Assembly (NCBI GenBank): GCA_002683515.1
Contig: NYTN01000077.1
Coordinates: forward strand, 1 to 18,881
Length of the DNA: 18,881 bases
Source: Rhodobiaceae bacterium
Lineage (GTDB): Bacteria; Pseudomonadota; Alphaproteobacteria; RS24
Direction of reading: 5' to 3'
The stretch's first letter is position 1, and each line of letters begins with the position of its first letter. The notes below the pieces were generated by a model. It was given only the letters and a program-made list of their open reading frames with translations, was not told the origin of the DNA and searched no databases. Positions 1 to 6,675 of this stretch are shown here, one piece after another. A program made the position numbers and the translations under genes.

Positions 1-1
1 A

Positions 2-391
2 GAGGAACTTGTAAAAACCAAAACAACTTTTGACGTCGTGCTAAACATGGAAGTTGTTGAGCATGTCGGCGATGTTGAACTCTTTATGAAATCATGTGGT
101 CAACTCGTTAAACCAGGTGGATTGATGTTCTATGCAACCCTTAATCGATCGGCAAAATCATATTTGCTGGCTATATTGGGGGCAGAATATATCTTGCGCT
201 GGCTACCTAAAGGAACACATGACTGGCATAAATTCATCACGCCACATGAGTTGACAGATTATCTAACACTGAATGGCATGCATAATATTGACACTGCCGG
301 TATGAGCTATATGCCGCTGACGGGCAAATGGAATTTATCAAAAGATCTCGGCGTTAATTATATTGGCCTTGCACAGAAACAATACGATTAA
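2..391 (+). CDS. ubiG: UbiG, 3' part (ubiquinone O-methyltransferase)
   Basis: This is the C-terminal half of a class I SAM-dependent methyltransferase; the gene enters from the left edge and is open in frame from base 2. UbiG carries out both O-methylation steps of ubiquinone synthesis, on the catechol-type and demethylubiquinol intermediates, at the inner face of the membrane. What can be seen is the post-motif-I segment LNMEVVEHV, then LVKPGGLMFYATLNR, and the UbiG-specific block with GAEYILRWLPKGTHDWHKF. The C-terminus has SYMPLTGKW and DLGVNYIGLA, as in alphaproteobacterial UbiG. The SAM glycine-rich loop lies outside the window. The gene ends with TAA at 389-391, and no clear terminator hairpin with a T-run follows. 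Identity is firm; the start and N-terminus cannot be judged. Confidence 0.95.
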   Translation, partial: EELVKTKTTFDVVLNMEVVEHVGDVELFMKSCGQLVKPGGLMFYATLNRSAKSYLLAILGAEYILRWLPKGTHDWHKFITPHELTDYLTLNGMHNIDTAGMSYMPLTGKWNLSKDLGVNYIGLAQKQYD

Positions 392-451
392 TTCCGGTTT
401 CCAATTCCTAAATGATTTTTCATAATTCTCCATATACCCTCCCCGTCGCTA

Positions 452-777
452 TCATAGGTAGATACACAAGTTAAGGGGAGTTTTAGCAACAACGCGAAGA
501 ACACTGTCCCCTTCGCTGACACCTGCACACATCCGAACAATAAGATCACTGGTCTGAATAATAAAATTATCTGAAGTTAAGCTCGGTGCAACCATTCAAT
601 TAATTGTACTATTCACTTCTAATGTGGGTGGTGGGTGGTGCATAGTGTTCGTCTTATCTTAAAACACCCTGACCGGTTTCAAGGTTGCAAACAATCTCAC
701 CGCCAATCTTTTTTTAAACTAACAGGGTTCTCCTTGGTTGCCAGCTCAATAAGTGCAACAGAAATCATCAAGCCCAT
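452..777 (-). pseudogene. Possible decayed minus-strand gene in the ubiG-DUF1178 gap
   Basis: This gap (392-834) holds no intact gene I can recognise. On the minus strand an ATG at 777 follows a good Shine-Dalgarno (AAGGAAAC) and opens 26 codons, beginning MGLMISVALIELATKENPV. It stops at 697, just after a run of seven A (T7 at 709-715 on the plus strand). Ignoring one A of that run lets the reading continue through IGGEIVCNLETGQGVLR to a TAA at 654-656. A third frame from ATG 595 to TGA 452 gives 47 residues including TSDLIVRMCAGVSEGD. Three consecutive frames with protein-like composition suggest one small gene of roughly 110 residues carrying indels. I do not recognise a family. It could also be chance; an overlapping plus-strand ORF at 635-838 looks no better. 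Confidence 0.25.
624..640. repeat. Short tandem repeat, GTGGGTG x 2.4
   Basis: Two head-to-tail copies of the 7-mer GTGGGTG are followed by GTG. The repeat sits in the gene-poor gap between ubiG and DUF1178, between the pieces of the candidate decayed gene. It is too short to assign a role and may mark replication slippage. Confidence 0.5.
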
Positions 778-834
778 AATTTGTTTCCTTTATTTTCAAA
801 ACGCGATGAAAACAAAATGGAACAAACGCAAATA

Positions 835-1260
835 TTAATTTTTTAACTTATCCGGTACGCCGGGAATTGGGGCAACGGGTATACCCTCTTCGATAAGCTC
901 TGTTGCTTCCTGTAAAGTAGACTCGCCATAAATATCTCTTTCCTCAGAATCACCATAATGCATGGCGCGCGCTTCACTGGCAAATTTATCGCCCACATAG
1001 TCAAAATTATTTTCAACATGTTCACGCACATGGCTCATCATCTGCGTAATTTCTGCAGATTTATCTTTCTCGGTAAGCGCACCGGATGTGTTGGACTTTT
1101 TACGCAGGTTTGGGGCCATGATGGATTTCGAGACTTTGGTAGACGCACAATGTGGACACAATAAATCGCCTGCAGCCAATTGAGTATCAAAGGCCTGACT
1201 GTTCTGAAACCACGACTCAAATTCGTGGTCATTTTCACATATTAAATCGTATTTAATCAT
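835..1260 (-). CDS. DUF1178 family protein
   Basis: A 141-residue cytosolic protein of the DUF1178 family, which has no established function and is common in Alpha- and Betaproteobacteria. The N-terminus MIKYDLICENDHEFESWF is the family hallmark. It is followed by a CPHC motif at about residues 35-38, which together with Cys8 suggests a small zinc-ribbon-like metal site. A charged helical middle contains SHVREHVENNFDYVG, and the tail GIPVAPIPGVPDKLKN is typical. The ATG at 1260 lies 12 bases after the stop of the upstream nitrilase gene on the same strand, so the two are probably co-transcribed, a pairing that recurs in the class. Family assignment is strong; function is unknown. Confidence 0.92.
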   Translation of the reverse strand: MIKYDLICENDHEFESWFQNSQAFDTQLAAGDLLCPHCASTKVSKSIMAPNLRKKSNTSGALTEKDKSAEITQMMSHVREHVENNFDYVGDKFASEARAMHYGDSEERDIYGESTLQEATELIEEGIPVAPIPGVPDKLKN

Positions 1261-1272
1261 TTTCTAATCTGG

Positions 1273-2097
1273 TTAAACTGGAGGCTTAAATTGCCGACCA
1301 TGTTCTAGAGCAGGAATTTGTCGCCGCGCCATTTGCACTTGGTCAGTATCTATATCGGCATAAATGACTTGTGTTTCAAGTCCTGCATCCGCCAGAACCC
1401 GACCCCAGGGGCTTACGATGATACTATGACCATAGGTTTTCCGACCATTTTCATGGGTTCCAGATTGAGCAGGTGCAAAAATAAAGCATCCAGTTTCTAT
1501 AGCGCGTGCGCGCAGCAAAACATGCCAATGCGCCTCACCCGTCATTTTGGTAAAAGCTGCCGGCACGGAAATAAAATCAGCTCCATGCATTGCCAACGCT
1601 CTGTAGAGAGCAGGAAACCTTAAATCGTAGCAAATCGTCATCCCTAATTTACCATAAGACAGATCGGCGATAACAGCTTCCTGCCCTGCCTCATAATGCG
1701 CTGACTCGCTATGGCGTTCGCCATTATCCAACTCGACATCAAAAAGATGGATTTTGTCATAACGCGCGACAACGTCTCCGAGAGGGTTGAAGCATATCGA
1801 CCGATTTACGGCCTTATCACTATCTCCGGTCAATATGAATGAGCCTGCAAGCAAAGTAATCTTCAATTCAGCCGCCAGCGCGGCGAAGGATGCAACCATC
1901 TTATCATCGTTCTCAAATTGCATGGTCGAGCGACGAGTCTCTTTATTTAGCGGCATAAAATTGCAGGTTTCCGGCGTAAGAATAAACTCGGCCCCCTCTT
2001 GAGCTGCTTCCCTGATAAGGGATGTCAACGCGGTAAAATTATCTTCGGGGGTCGTCCCTGTACATGTTTGCAAACAGGCAACACGAAATTCACTCAT
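1273..2097 (-). CDS. Carbon-nitrogen hydrolase (Nit/omega-amidase-like)
   Basis: A 274-residue member of the nitrilase superfamily, cytosolic, of the Nit1/Nit2-like branch whose members hydrolyse amides such as deaminated glutathione or alpha-keto acid amides. The catalytic triad is complete: Glu43 in LTPETCNF, Lys115 in RYDKIHLFD, and Cys156 in MTICYDLRFP. The C-terminal block GRKTYGHSIIVSPWGRVLAD is also standard. In many alphaproteobacteria the gene stands between grxC and DUF1178; here grxC is absent and a broken comF lies directly upstream. The ATG at 2097 gives MSEFRVACLQTC, the expected N-terminus, with an AGGA-type ribosome site upstream. The exact substrate cannot be read from sequence. 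Confidence 0.93.
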   Translation of the reverse strand: MSEFRVACLQTCTGTTPEDNFTALTSLIREAAQEGAEFILTPETCNFMPLNKETRRSTMQFENDDKMVASFAALAAELKITLLAGSFILTGDSDKAVNRSICFNPLGDVVARYDKIHLFDVELDNGERHSESAHYEAGQEAVIADLSYGKLGMTICYDLRFPALYRALAMHGADFISVPAAFTKMTGEAHWHVLLRARAIETGCFIFAPAQSGTHENGRKTYGHSIIVSPWGRVLADAGLETQVIYADIDTDQVQMARRQIPALEHGRQFKPPV

Positions 2098-2103
2098 TTT
2101 GAT

Positions 2104-2121
2104 TTTCCTGAAATTAGGAAA
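2104..2121 (-). promoter_or_regulatory. Inverted repeat over the nit ribosome site
   Basis: Perfect 6-bp arms TTTCCT (2104-2109) and AGGAAA (2116-2121) flank a 6-base loop. On the minus strand the proximal arm reads AGGAAA and is the likely Shine-Dalgarno of the nitrilase gene, so the hairpin could mask it. The stem is AT-rich and would be weak, and the repeat could instead be an operator or chance. Confidence 0.3.
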
Positions 2122-2123
2122 TG

Positions 2124-2153
2124 ATTATACCGCGACAGTCTTATGCATTACAA
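2124..2153 (-). promoter_or_regulatory. Candidate sigma70-type promoter for nit-DUF1178
   Basis: On the minus strand TTGTAA (2153-2148) is followed by an 18-base spacer and a perfect TATAAT (2129-2124), 26 bases before the nitrilase start. The -10 box overlaps the end of the comF remnant. A promoter here would let the nitrilase operon be expressed although comF is broken. The call rests on the motif alone. Confidence 0.4.
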
Positions 2154-2894
2154 CCCGCGCTACACTCAGAACATCTATACGCGCAACCCCAGTCTTGGGA
2201 AGTGTTTTGGCACAAGCAGCCAGTGTCGATCCGGTAGTAATCACATCATCAATAAGAATAACATTTTTTCCCACTAGGGCATTAACCTTATTAGGCTTTA
2301 CCTCTAATGCCCCTTTGAGGTTTTTTCGACGCATATCGCAGGTCATACCAACCAGTTGAGATGTTTTTTTGACCCTCCGTAACCATTCAACTTTCATGGG
2401 GACACCGCTTGATTTTGATAGCGTCCCTTCCAGTTCCGCTGATTAATTATAACGACGACTGACGATACGGAATAAATTTAAAGGGACAGGGATGAGATAA
2501 TCTGCATCCTTGAGTAAATCCTGCCCACGAGGTAAGAAGGTCAGCGATTTCAGGCCGATTATGAAATTTAAATTCATGGATTAGCTGACTCGCTGTTCCA
2601 TTATACATCAGCCCACTGCGGGCACGATCATAAGCAGGGGGAAACCTCATCGCGGAAAGCGATATGCTTTCAGGCCCTTAATCAGAGGAAGTGGAACCCC
2701 GTGCGCGCGCATTTCGGGCTTTTGATAGAATGCAAATCCATCAAGCATGTCGGGCATAAAGCGGGCGCTTTTGCAAGTTCGGCCATCCAGACAGAAAATC
2801 GACGCGGTAACAAGAAGTCTGCTAATTGTTCACATTGAACTTGAGTAGCTTGCCAAAAATTTTTAGCATGGGCAAAATTGCTGAAAAATTGCAT
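2125..2894 (-). pseudogene. comF: comF pseudogene (phosphoribosyltransferase-like competence protein)
   Basis: ComF-family proteins combine an N-terminal zinc finger with a phosphoribosyltransferase fold and serve DNA uptake or single-strand handling. All parts can be found here, but in three frames. Frame 1 (2894 to a stop at 2682) has ADFLLPRR and ALCPTC, then CARTG where CARCG is expected. Skipping one missing base in the G-run near 2700 gives GVPLPLIKG, which soon stops near 2648. Frame 2 (2650-2447) has PPAYDRARSGLMYNGTA, the usual segment after the finger. Frame 3 has DADYLIPVPL, then RRYN, a TAA at 2445-2443 where RRYNQS is expected, then KTSQLVGMT and the PRPP-binding motif VILIDDVITTGST, ending at 2125. 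Several indels, a nonsense codon and lost finger cysteines argue for true decay rather than one read error. Confidence 0.88.
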
Positions 2895-2970
2895 TATATT
2901 TTTATTCTTTTAATAGATTTACAGGTCAAACATACATTTGTCATACTGCCTGCATGATTAGTGTGCCGCA

Positions 2971-3843
2971 ATGAACAACTCTGTTCCAGACCTTTTTGAC
3001 CGACAACTCTATCTCAGAAGGCGCGAAAAGCTTTTGCTAAACCCCAATAGAGAAGATTTCCTCTGGCGTTACATGGCAGAGTCCGTCGATACCTCCTTGC
3101 AAGATGTGGCCTATAATTTTGATCGATGCCTACTGGTTCTCCCAGATTTTACCATTGCCGAATTAATGCCGACCCTTCAGACAAAAACCAAAAGCTGTAT
3201 CATTGGTGGACCAGCCCAAAACTTTTTTGATATATTTATTGATGAAGAAAAATTGGCGATTGAACCGGGGTCTTTTGACCTGATTATTTCCATTGGGGGG
3301 CTTCATGTTGTGAATGACCTGCCCGGGAGCCTTGTAAATTATCGGCGCGCCCTTAGACCGAATGGGTTGTTTCTGACTGTTATGGTGGGTGGTGAAAGCC
3401 TTAAGGAATTACGCCAAGTTTTTTCTCAGGCCGAAGCGGAATGTGAAAACGGTATCAAGCCTCATATCCACCCCTTCGCCGAACTCTCCGACCTTGCAGG
3501 ATTACTTCAACGCGCCGGTTTCTCTCTCCCTGTTGCAGATACAGAAAGGCTTAAAATCAGATATAAAAGTCCTTTGAAACTGCTCCATGACCTTCGGCTT
3601 ATGGGCGAAACAAACACACTCAAGGCCCGACATAAAAAATTCATGCGCCGTAAGACTTTTTTGCGTGCCATGGAAATTTATCACGATCTATTTGCCGAGG
3701 CTGACGGTAAAGTTACAGCGGGCTTTGATCTTCATAGCCTTTCAGGATGGGCGCCACATGAAAGTCAGCCAAAACCCTTGAAGCCCGGGAGTGCAAAGGC
3801 TCGGCTCGCAGATGCATTGAATACGGACGAGAAAAAACTTTAA
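2971..3843 (+). CDS. NDUFAF5-like methyltransferase-fold protein
   Basis: A 290-residue protein of the NDUFAF5/C20orf7 family, often named BioC-like in bacteria. The mitochondrial homolog hydroxylates an arginine of the NDUFS7 subunit during complex I assembly; a role in NADH dehydrogenase assembly is inferred. The family core is clear: LHVVNDLPGSLVNYRRAL (111-128), GGESLKELR (140-148), RAGFSLPVAD (181-190), LRLMGETNTL (208-217) and WAPHESQPKPLKPGSA (260-275). The N-terminal LFDRQLYLRRRE is also typical. The SAM glycine-rich loop expected around residues 54-62 reads LLVLPDFTI, without the usual D-x-G-x-G pattern. The ATG at 2971 has no obvious Shine-Dalgarno but gives the conserved N-terminus. 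The gene is divergent from comF, and its stop overlaps that of mutT by three bases. Confidence 0.85.
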   Translation: MNNSVPDLFDRQLYLRRREKLLLNPNREDFLWRYMAESVDTSLQDVAYNFDRCLLVLPDFTIAELMPTLQTKTKSCIIGGPAQNFFDIFIDEEKLAIEPGSFDLIISIGGLHVVNDLPGSLVNYRRALRPNGLFLTVMVGGESLKELRQVFSQAEAECENGIKPHIHPFAELSDLAGLLQRAGFSLPVADTERLKIRYKSPLKLLHDLRLMGETNTLKARHKKFMRRKTFLRAMEIYHDLFAEADGKVTAGFDLHSLSGWAPHESQPKPLKPGSAKARLADALNTDEKKL

Positions 3844-4232
3844 ATCATATCGCGGAGCGTGGCGATAAGCGGCACATCTGCTGCAGGCATATCCAGATTT
3901 ATCATCTCATTGGGCTTTAACCATTTTGAGTCAGTCGCCTCCTTTAGGATAATCTGCCCATCCCATTTCCGGCATACATAGAGCGGCATGAGTAGATGGA
4001 AATCATCATAAGTATGGCTGGCAAAAGTTAAGGGCGCGAGGCAATTCGCCGTCACATCAATCGAGATTTCTTCTTTAAGCTCTCTGATAAGCGCTTGCTC
4101 CGGGCGCTCTCTCTTTTCCACTTTGCCGCCGGGAAACTCCCATAGCCCTGCCATAGGCTTTCCGGGCGGGCGTTGGACGACAAGTGCACGCCCATCAATA
4201 TCGACCAGCGCGCAGGCTACGACGAGTTTCAT
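3840..4232 (-). CDS. mutT: MutT-type Nudix hydrolase (8-oxo-dGTP diphosphatase)
   Basis: A 130-residue Nudix protein that hydrolyses oxidised purine nucleoside triphosphates such as 8-oxo-dGTP, preventing mutation; cytosolic and Mg-dependent. The Nudix box spans residues 36-58, from GGKVEKRERPE to RELKEEISI, with Ser57 in place of the usual last Gly. The substrate-side motif GLWEFPGGK and the tail HLLMPLYVCRKW match alphaproteobacterial MutT. I start at the ATG at 4232 (MKLVVACALVDIDGR): it is the family N-terminus and lies one base after the argJ stop. An in-frame ATG at 4271 would add 13 residues and overlap argJ by 38 bases, which is less likely. It is the last gene of the parvulin-argJ-mutT operon, probably translated by coupling, and converges on the methyltransferase gene. 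Confidence 0.92.
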   Translation of the reverse strand: MKLVVACALVDIDGRALVVQRPPGKPMAGLWEFPGGKVEKRERPEQALIRELKEEISIDVTANCLAPLTFASHTYDDFHLLMPLYVCRKWDGQIILKEATDSKWLKPNEMINLDMPAADVPLIATLRDMI

Positions 4233-4233
4233 A

Positions 4234-5508
4234 TTAACTTCTGTAATCGGCATTGATTGAAATATATTCATGAGTCAAATCTGATGTCCAAACTTTGGCA
4301 AACCCTTTACCAATGCCAACATCAACAGAGATAATAATCTCACGCCCCTTCATATATTTAGCAACAGGGCGTTCATTGTAATTGGTAATTACACACCCAT
4401 TTTTAGCAATGTCGAATGTTCCAATTTTAACTTTCAACTTGTCACGATCTGCCGGCTCACCCGATTTGCCAACCGCCATTACCACACGCCCCCAATTTGG
4501 GTCTTCGCCCGCAATAGCGGTTTTAACCAATGGCGAATTAGCAATAGACAAAGCAATGAGCCTAGCTGATGCATCATTTGCGGCACCACTGACATTAACT
4601 GTTATGAATTTAGTCGCACCCTCCCCGTCGCGCACAATCTGCTGAGCCAAATCCTGCATGGCTTCTTTGAGGGCTTTAGCAAACCCTTTGAGACGCGTAT
4701 CTTTAATAGACCTAACCGGCTTACCTGAAATTTTTCGAGCGCCAGTCGCAATAAGTAAAACAGTATCGGATGTTGAAGTGTCACTATCCACTGTGATTGC
4801 ATTAAAGCTCGATTGGAGATTATCATTAACAAGTTGCTTGAGGACGGATGACGGCAAATCAGCATCTGTAAAAAAAAACGCTAGCATCGTTGCCATATCC
4901 GGAGCAATCATTCCAGACCCTTTAGCTATGCCATTAAGATTAACTTCAACAGAACCGATTTTGGCAGTGCGGGTCACGCCTTTCGGGAACGTATCCGTTG
5001 TCATAATAGCACGCGCGCAATTTTGCCATGCTGTTGGAGATAGGCCACCATCTGCTAGACCCGCAAGGGTTTGGATCAAGGCCGGCGTTTTTAAATCCTC
5101 ACCGATCACACCTGTCGAGGCGACAAACACCTCTTCGGGTACAACATTAAGCGCTTTAGCGGCTCCAGCGGCTAATTGATAATTAGCCTTATCTCCTGTC
5201 TTCCCTGTAAATGCGTTGGCATTACCTGCATTTACGACAAGCCCCCGAACCCCACCTTTCGGTAAAAGTGATCTGCACCATTCTACTGCCGCAGACGGCA
5301 TAGATGATTTTGTTAGGGCCCCGGCAATGGCAGATTTTTTCTCCACTGCAACCAACATTATATCTGGACGTCCCTTATATTTTGTCCCGCTTTCACCTGC
5401 GCCAAGCCACAACCCGTCAATGACTGGCATTTTTGGAAATGACTTCGGCGCCAGTGGAGACATTTTTAGCATCGGCTTTTTTGAGGTTTTGGGTGTTTGT
5501 TTGGGCAT
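4234..5508 (-). CDS. argJ: ArgJ, ornithine acetyltransferase / NAGS
   Basis: ArgJ moves the acetyl group from N-acetylornithine to glutamate, closing the acetyl cycle of arginine synthesis; bifunctional members also make N-acetylglutamate from acetyl-CoA. At 424 residues it has normal length with a slightly long lysine-rich N-terminus. The self-cleavage site is intact: KGSGMIAPDMATMLAF with Thr207 as the new N-terminal nucleophile of the beta chain. The oxyanion segment VVNAGNANAFTG (91-102) and ASTGVIGE (130-137) are present, as are SDTSTSDTV and EDPNWGRVVMAVGKSG. The start lies two bases after the parvulin stop and the end one base before mutT, so the three genes form one operon. A T9 run codes three Phe just after the cleavage site, and the frame is intact. 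Confidence 0.97.
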   Translation of the reverse strand: MPKQTPKTSKKPMLKMSPLAPKSFPKMPVIDGLWLGAGESGTKYKGRPDIMLVAVEKKSAIAGALTKSSMPSAAVEWCRSLLPKGGVRGLVVNAGNANAFTGKTGDKANYQLAAGAAKALNVVPEEVFVASTGVIGEDLKTPALIQTLAGLADGGLSPTAWQNCARAIMTTDTFPKGVTRTAKIGSVEVNLNGIAKGSGMIAPDMATMLAFFFTDADLPSSVLKQLVNDNLQSSFNAITVDSDTSTSDTVLLIATGARKISGKPVRSIKDTRLKGFAKALKEAMQDLAQQIVRDGEGATKFITVNVSGAANDASARLIALSIANSPLVKTAIAGEDPNWGRVVMAVGKSGEPADRDKLKVKIGTFDIAKNGCVITNYNERPVAKYMKGREIIISVDVGIGKGFAKVWTSDLTHEYISINADYRS

Positions 5509-5510
5509 AT

Positions 5511-6425
5511 TCAGTCTTTTAGCGGCACATCATCATCAAATTCAGGCAAAATAGGTGTTTCATCACCATAGACCTTAAAGTCGGAAGATGTAAGCAGTTC
5601 ATCAAAAAACAAATTACGTTCTTGCTGTTCCAGAAACGTACGAATTTGTTCAGTCAAATCTTCAAAACTTGGGGGCGCTACGACACGTTTATCTTCTAAA
5701 CGAATAACATGCCAACCAAACTCTGTTTCCACAGGTGCAGAAAGCCCGCCAGGTTGCATCGCAAAGGCGGCATCACTGAAAGGCTCGACCATTTCTTCAG
5801 CGAGGAAATAGCCTAAATCGCCTCCTCGGCCGGCACTTGGGCCTAAAGATAACTCGCCTGCGAGTTGTGCAAAATCCTCACCTTTTTTAAGTCTCTCAAT
5901 CGCAGTCTCAGCTTCAGCTTTTGTCGCCACTAAAATGTGCCGCGCCTGAACTTCCTCAACATCGTCATTTTGCTTTGCAAGTTCCGGAGCCACATATGTA
6001 TCGAAATAGACGCGAATATCACTTTCGGTAACCCGTGCATTAATCTGCTCTGCGACCCAGACATCTTGGAGAATTCTCTCTTTTTGATAAGCCAACCTCT
6101 GCTGAACCAAATCGCTATTTGCTAGACCCTCGGACAGGGCGGCGCGTGCCGCAATTTTCTGAATGGCAACAAGGCTTGAAAGGAAAAACGCCTGTTGACC
6201 CTCCGGAACTTGCATCAAGGTTTCAAAATTATCCTCAGCAGCGAGGTCAATATCTCCCCGAGTGATGCTGATACCGTCAATACTGGCAATAATCTCGGCA
6301 TTACTGCTATTTGTGTTCGGATAACGTCCCACGCCTCCCCCAAAATCAAGAGAGTCGGCCACAAGAAGTGCAACAAGTAAAATAGGGGAAACAAAGCCCG
6401 TAAATATTAAAATAAAAAGTCGCAC
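5511..6425 (-). CDS. Membrane-anchored parvulin peptidyl-prolyl isomerase
   Basis: A 304-residue SurA/PpiC-type foldase. Residues 5-23 form a hydrophobic signal or anchor segment, so the protein acts on the periplasmic side. A SurA-N-like helical region covers about 45-155. The parvulin domain lies at about 158-246: EVQARHILV, GEDFAQLAGELSLGPSAG, GGDLGYF, MVEPFSDAAFAM and FGWHVIRL all fit the family. An acidic tail ends in FDDDVPLKD. Translation starts at a GTG (6425) eight bases after GGAGG; no in-frame ATG gives a plausible N-terminus. It is first in the operon with argJ and mutT and divergent from secA. Parvulin next to secA is common in alphaproteobacteria and suits handling of exported clients. 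It is not full-length SurA (one parvulin domain). Confidence 0.9.
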   Translation of the reverse strand: MRLFILIFTGFVSPILLVALLVADSLDFGGGVGRYPNTNSSNAEIIASIDGISITRGDIDLAAEDNFETLMQVPEGQQAFFLSSLVAIQKIAARAALSEGLANSDLVQQRLAYQKERILQDVWVAEQINARVTESDIRVYFDTYVAPELAKQNDDVEEVQARHILVATKAEAETAIERLKKGEDFAQLAGELSLGPSAGRGGDLGYFLAEEMVEPFSDAAFAMQPGGLSAPVETEFGWHVIRLEDKRVVAPPSFEDLTEQIRTFLEQQERNLFFDELLTSSDFKVYGDETPILPEFDDDVPLKD

Positions 6426-6432
6426 GCTTTAT

Positions 6433-6437
6433 CCTCC
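6433..6437 (-). promoter_or_regulatory. Ribosome site supporting the GTG start of the parvulin gene
   Basis: A perfect GGAGG on the minus strand ends seven bases upstream of the GTG at 6425. It decides the start, because the signal-peptide-coding frame has no ATG nearby. Confidence 0.75.
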
Positions 6438-6492
6438 ATCTTTGCATTTATTGTTTTGTGCATGTTATGGCAGAAAGCTTCAAGTAGGAAAT

Positions 6493-6515
6493 ATCGTTTA
6501 ATGTCACGAAACGAT
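6493..6515. promoter_or_regulatory. Inverted repeat in the parvulin/secA divergent region
   Basis: Perfect 7-bp arms ATCGTTT (6493-6499) and AAACGAT (6509-6515) flank a 9-base spacer. The dyad lies in the 250-base region shared by the parvulin-argJ-mutT operon and secA, about 40 bases upstream of the candidate secA -35 box. The geometry fits a dimeric repressor or activator site. No regulator family can be named from the sequence. Confidence 0.35.
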
Positions 6516-6554
6516 GATTATTGAATAAAAACGTCATTCAGGTAATACCTACAA

Positions 6555-6583
6555 TTGACACTCACGGGCGCGATGCTTACATG
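6555..6583 (+). promoter_or_regulatory. Candidate secA promoter
   Basis: A consensus TTGACA (6555-6560), a 17-base spacer and TACATG (6578-6583) stand about 90 bases upstream of the secA start. The -35 box is perfect but the -10 box is weak (three of six). The secA ribosome site GGGGAGGA follows at 6665-6672, four bases before the ATG. Confidence 0.45.
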
Positions 6584-6675
6584 ACAATGTCGTAGGGCTT
6601 GTGAAGAAACAATAATCAAGTGAAGAATCAGTAACAAGCTGAATTTTTCTCTTTTCACCGACCCGGGGAGGAAAC

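Noticed and set aside
494..516. GCGAAG/CTTCGC inverted repeat as a terminator of ubiG
   Set aside because: The stem is only 6 bp with an 11-base loop, has no T-run after it, and lies about 100 bases past the stop codon.
635..838. Plus-strand 67-codon ORF in the ubiG-DUF1178 gap
   Set aside because: It starts at a GTG within a G/T repeat without a proper ribosome site, has no recognisable protein features, and runs antisense to a better-supported candidate remnant.
4233..4271. Longer mutT start at 4271 overlapping argJ
   Set aside because: The extra 13 residues match nothing in MutT, while the ATG at 4232 gives the family N-terminus directly after the argJ stop.
4870..4878. A9 run (T9 on the coding strand) in argJ as a frameshift
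   Set aside because: The frame is continuous through the run, and the three Phe fit the conserved block after the self-cleavage site.
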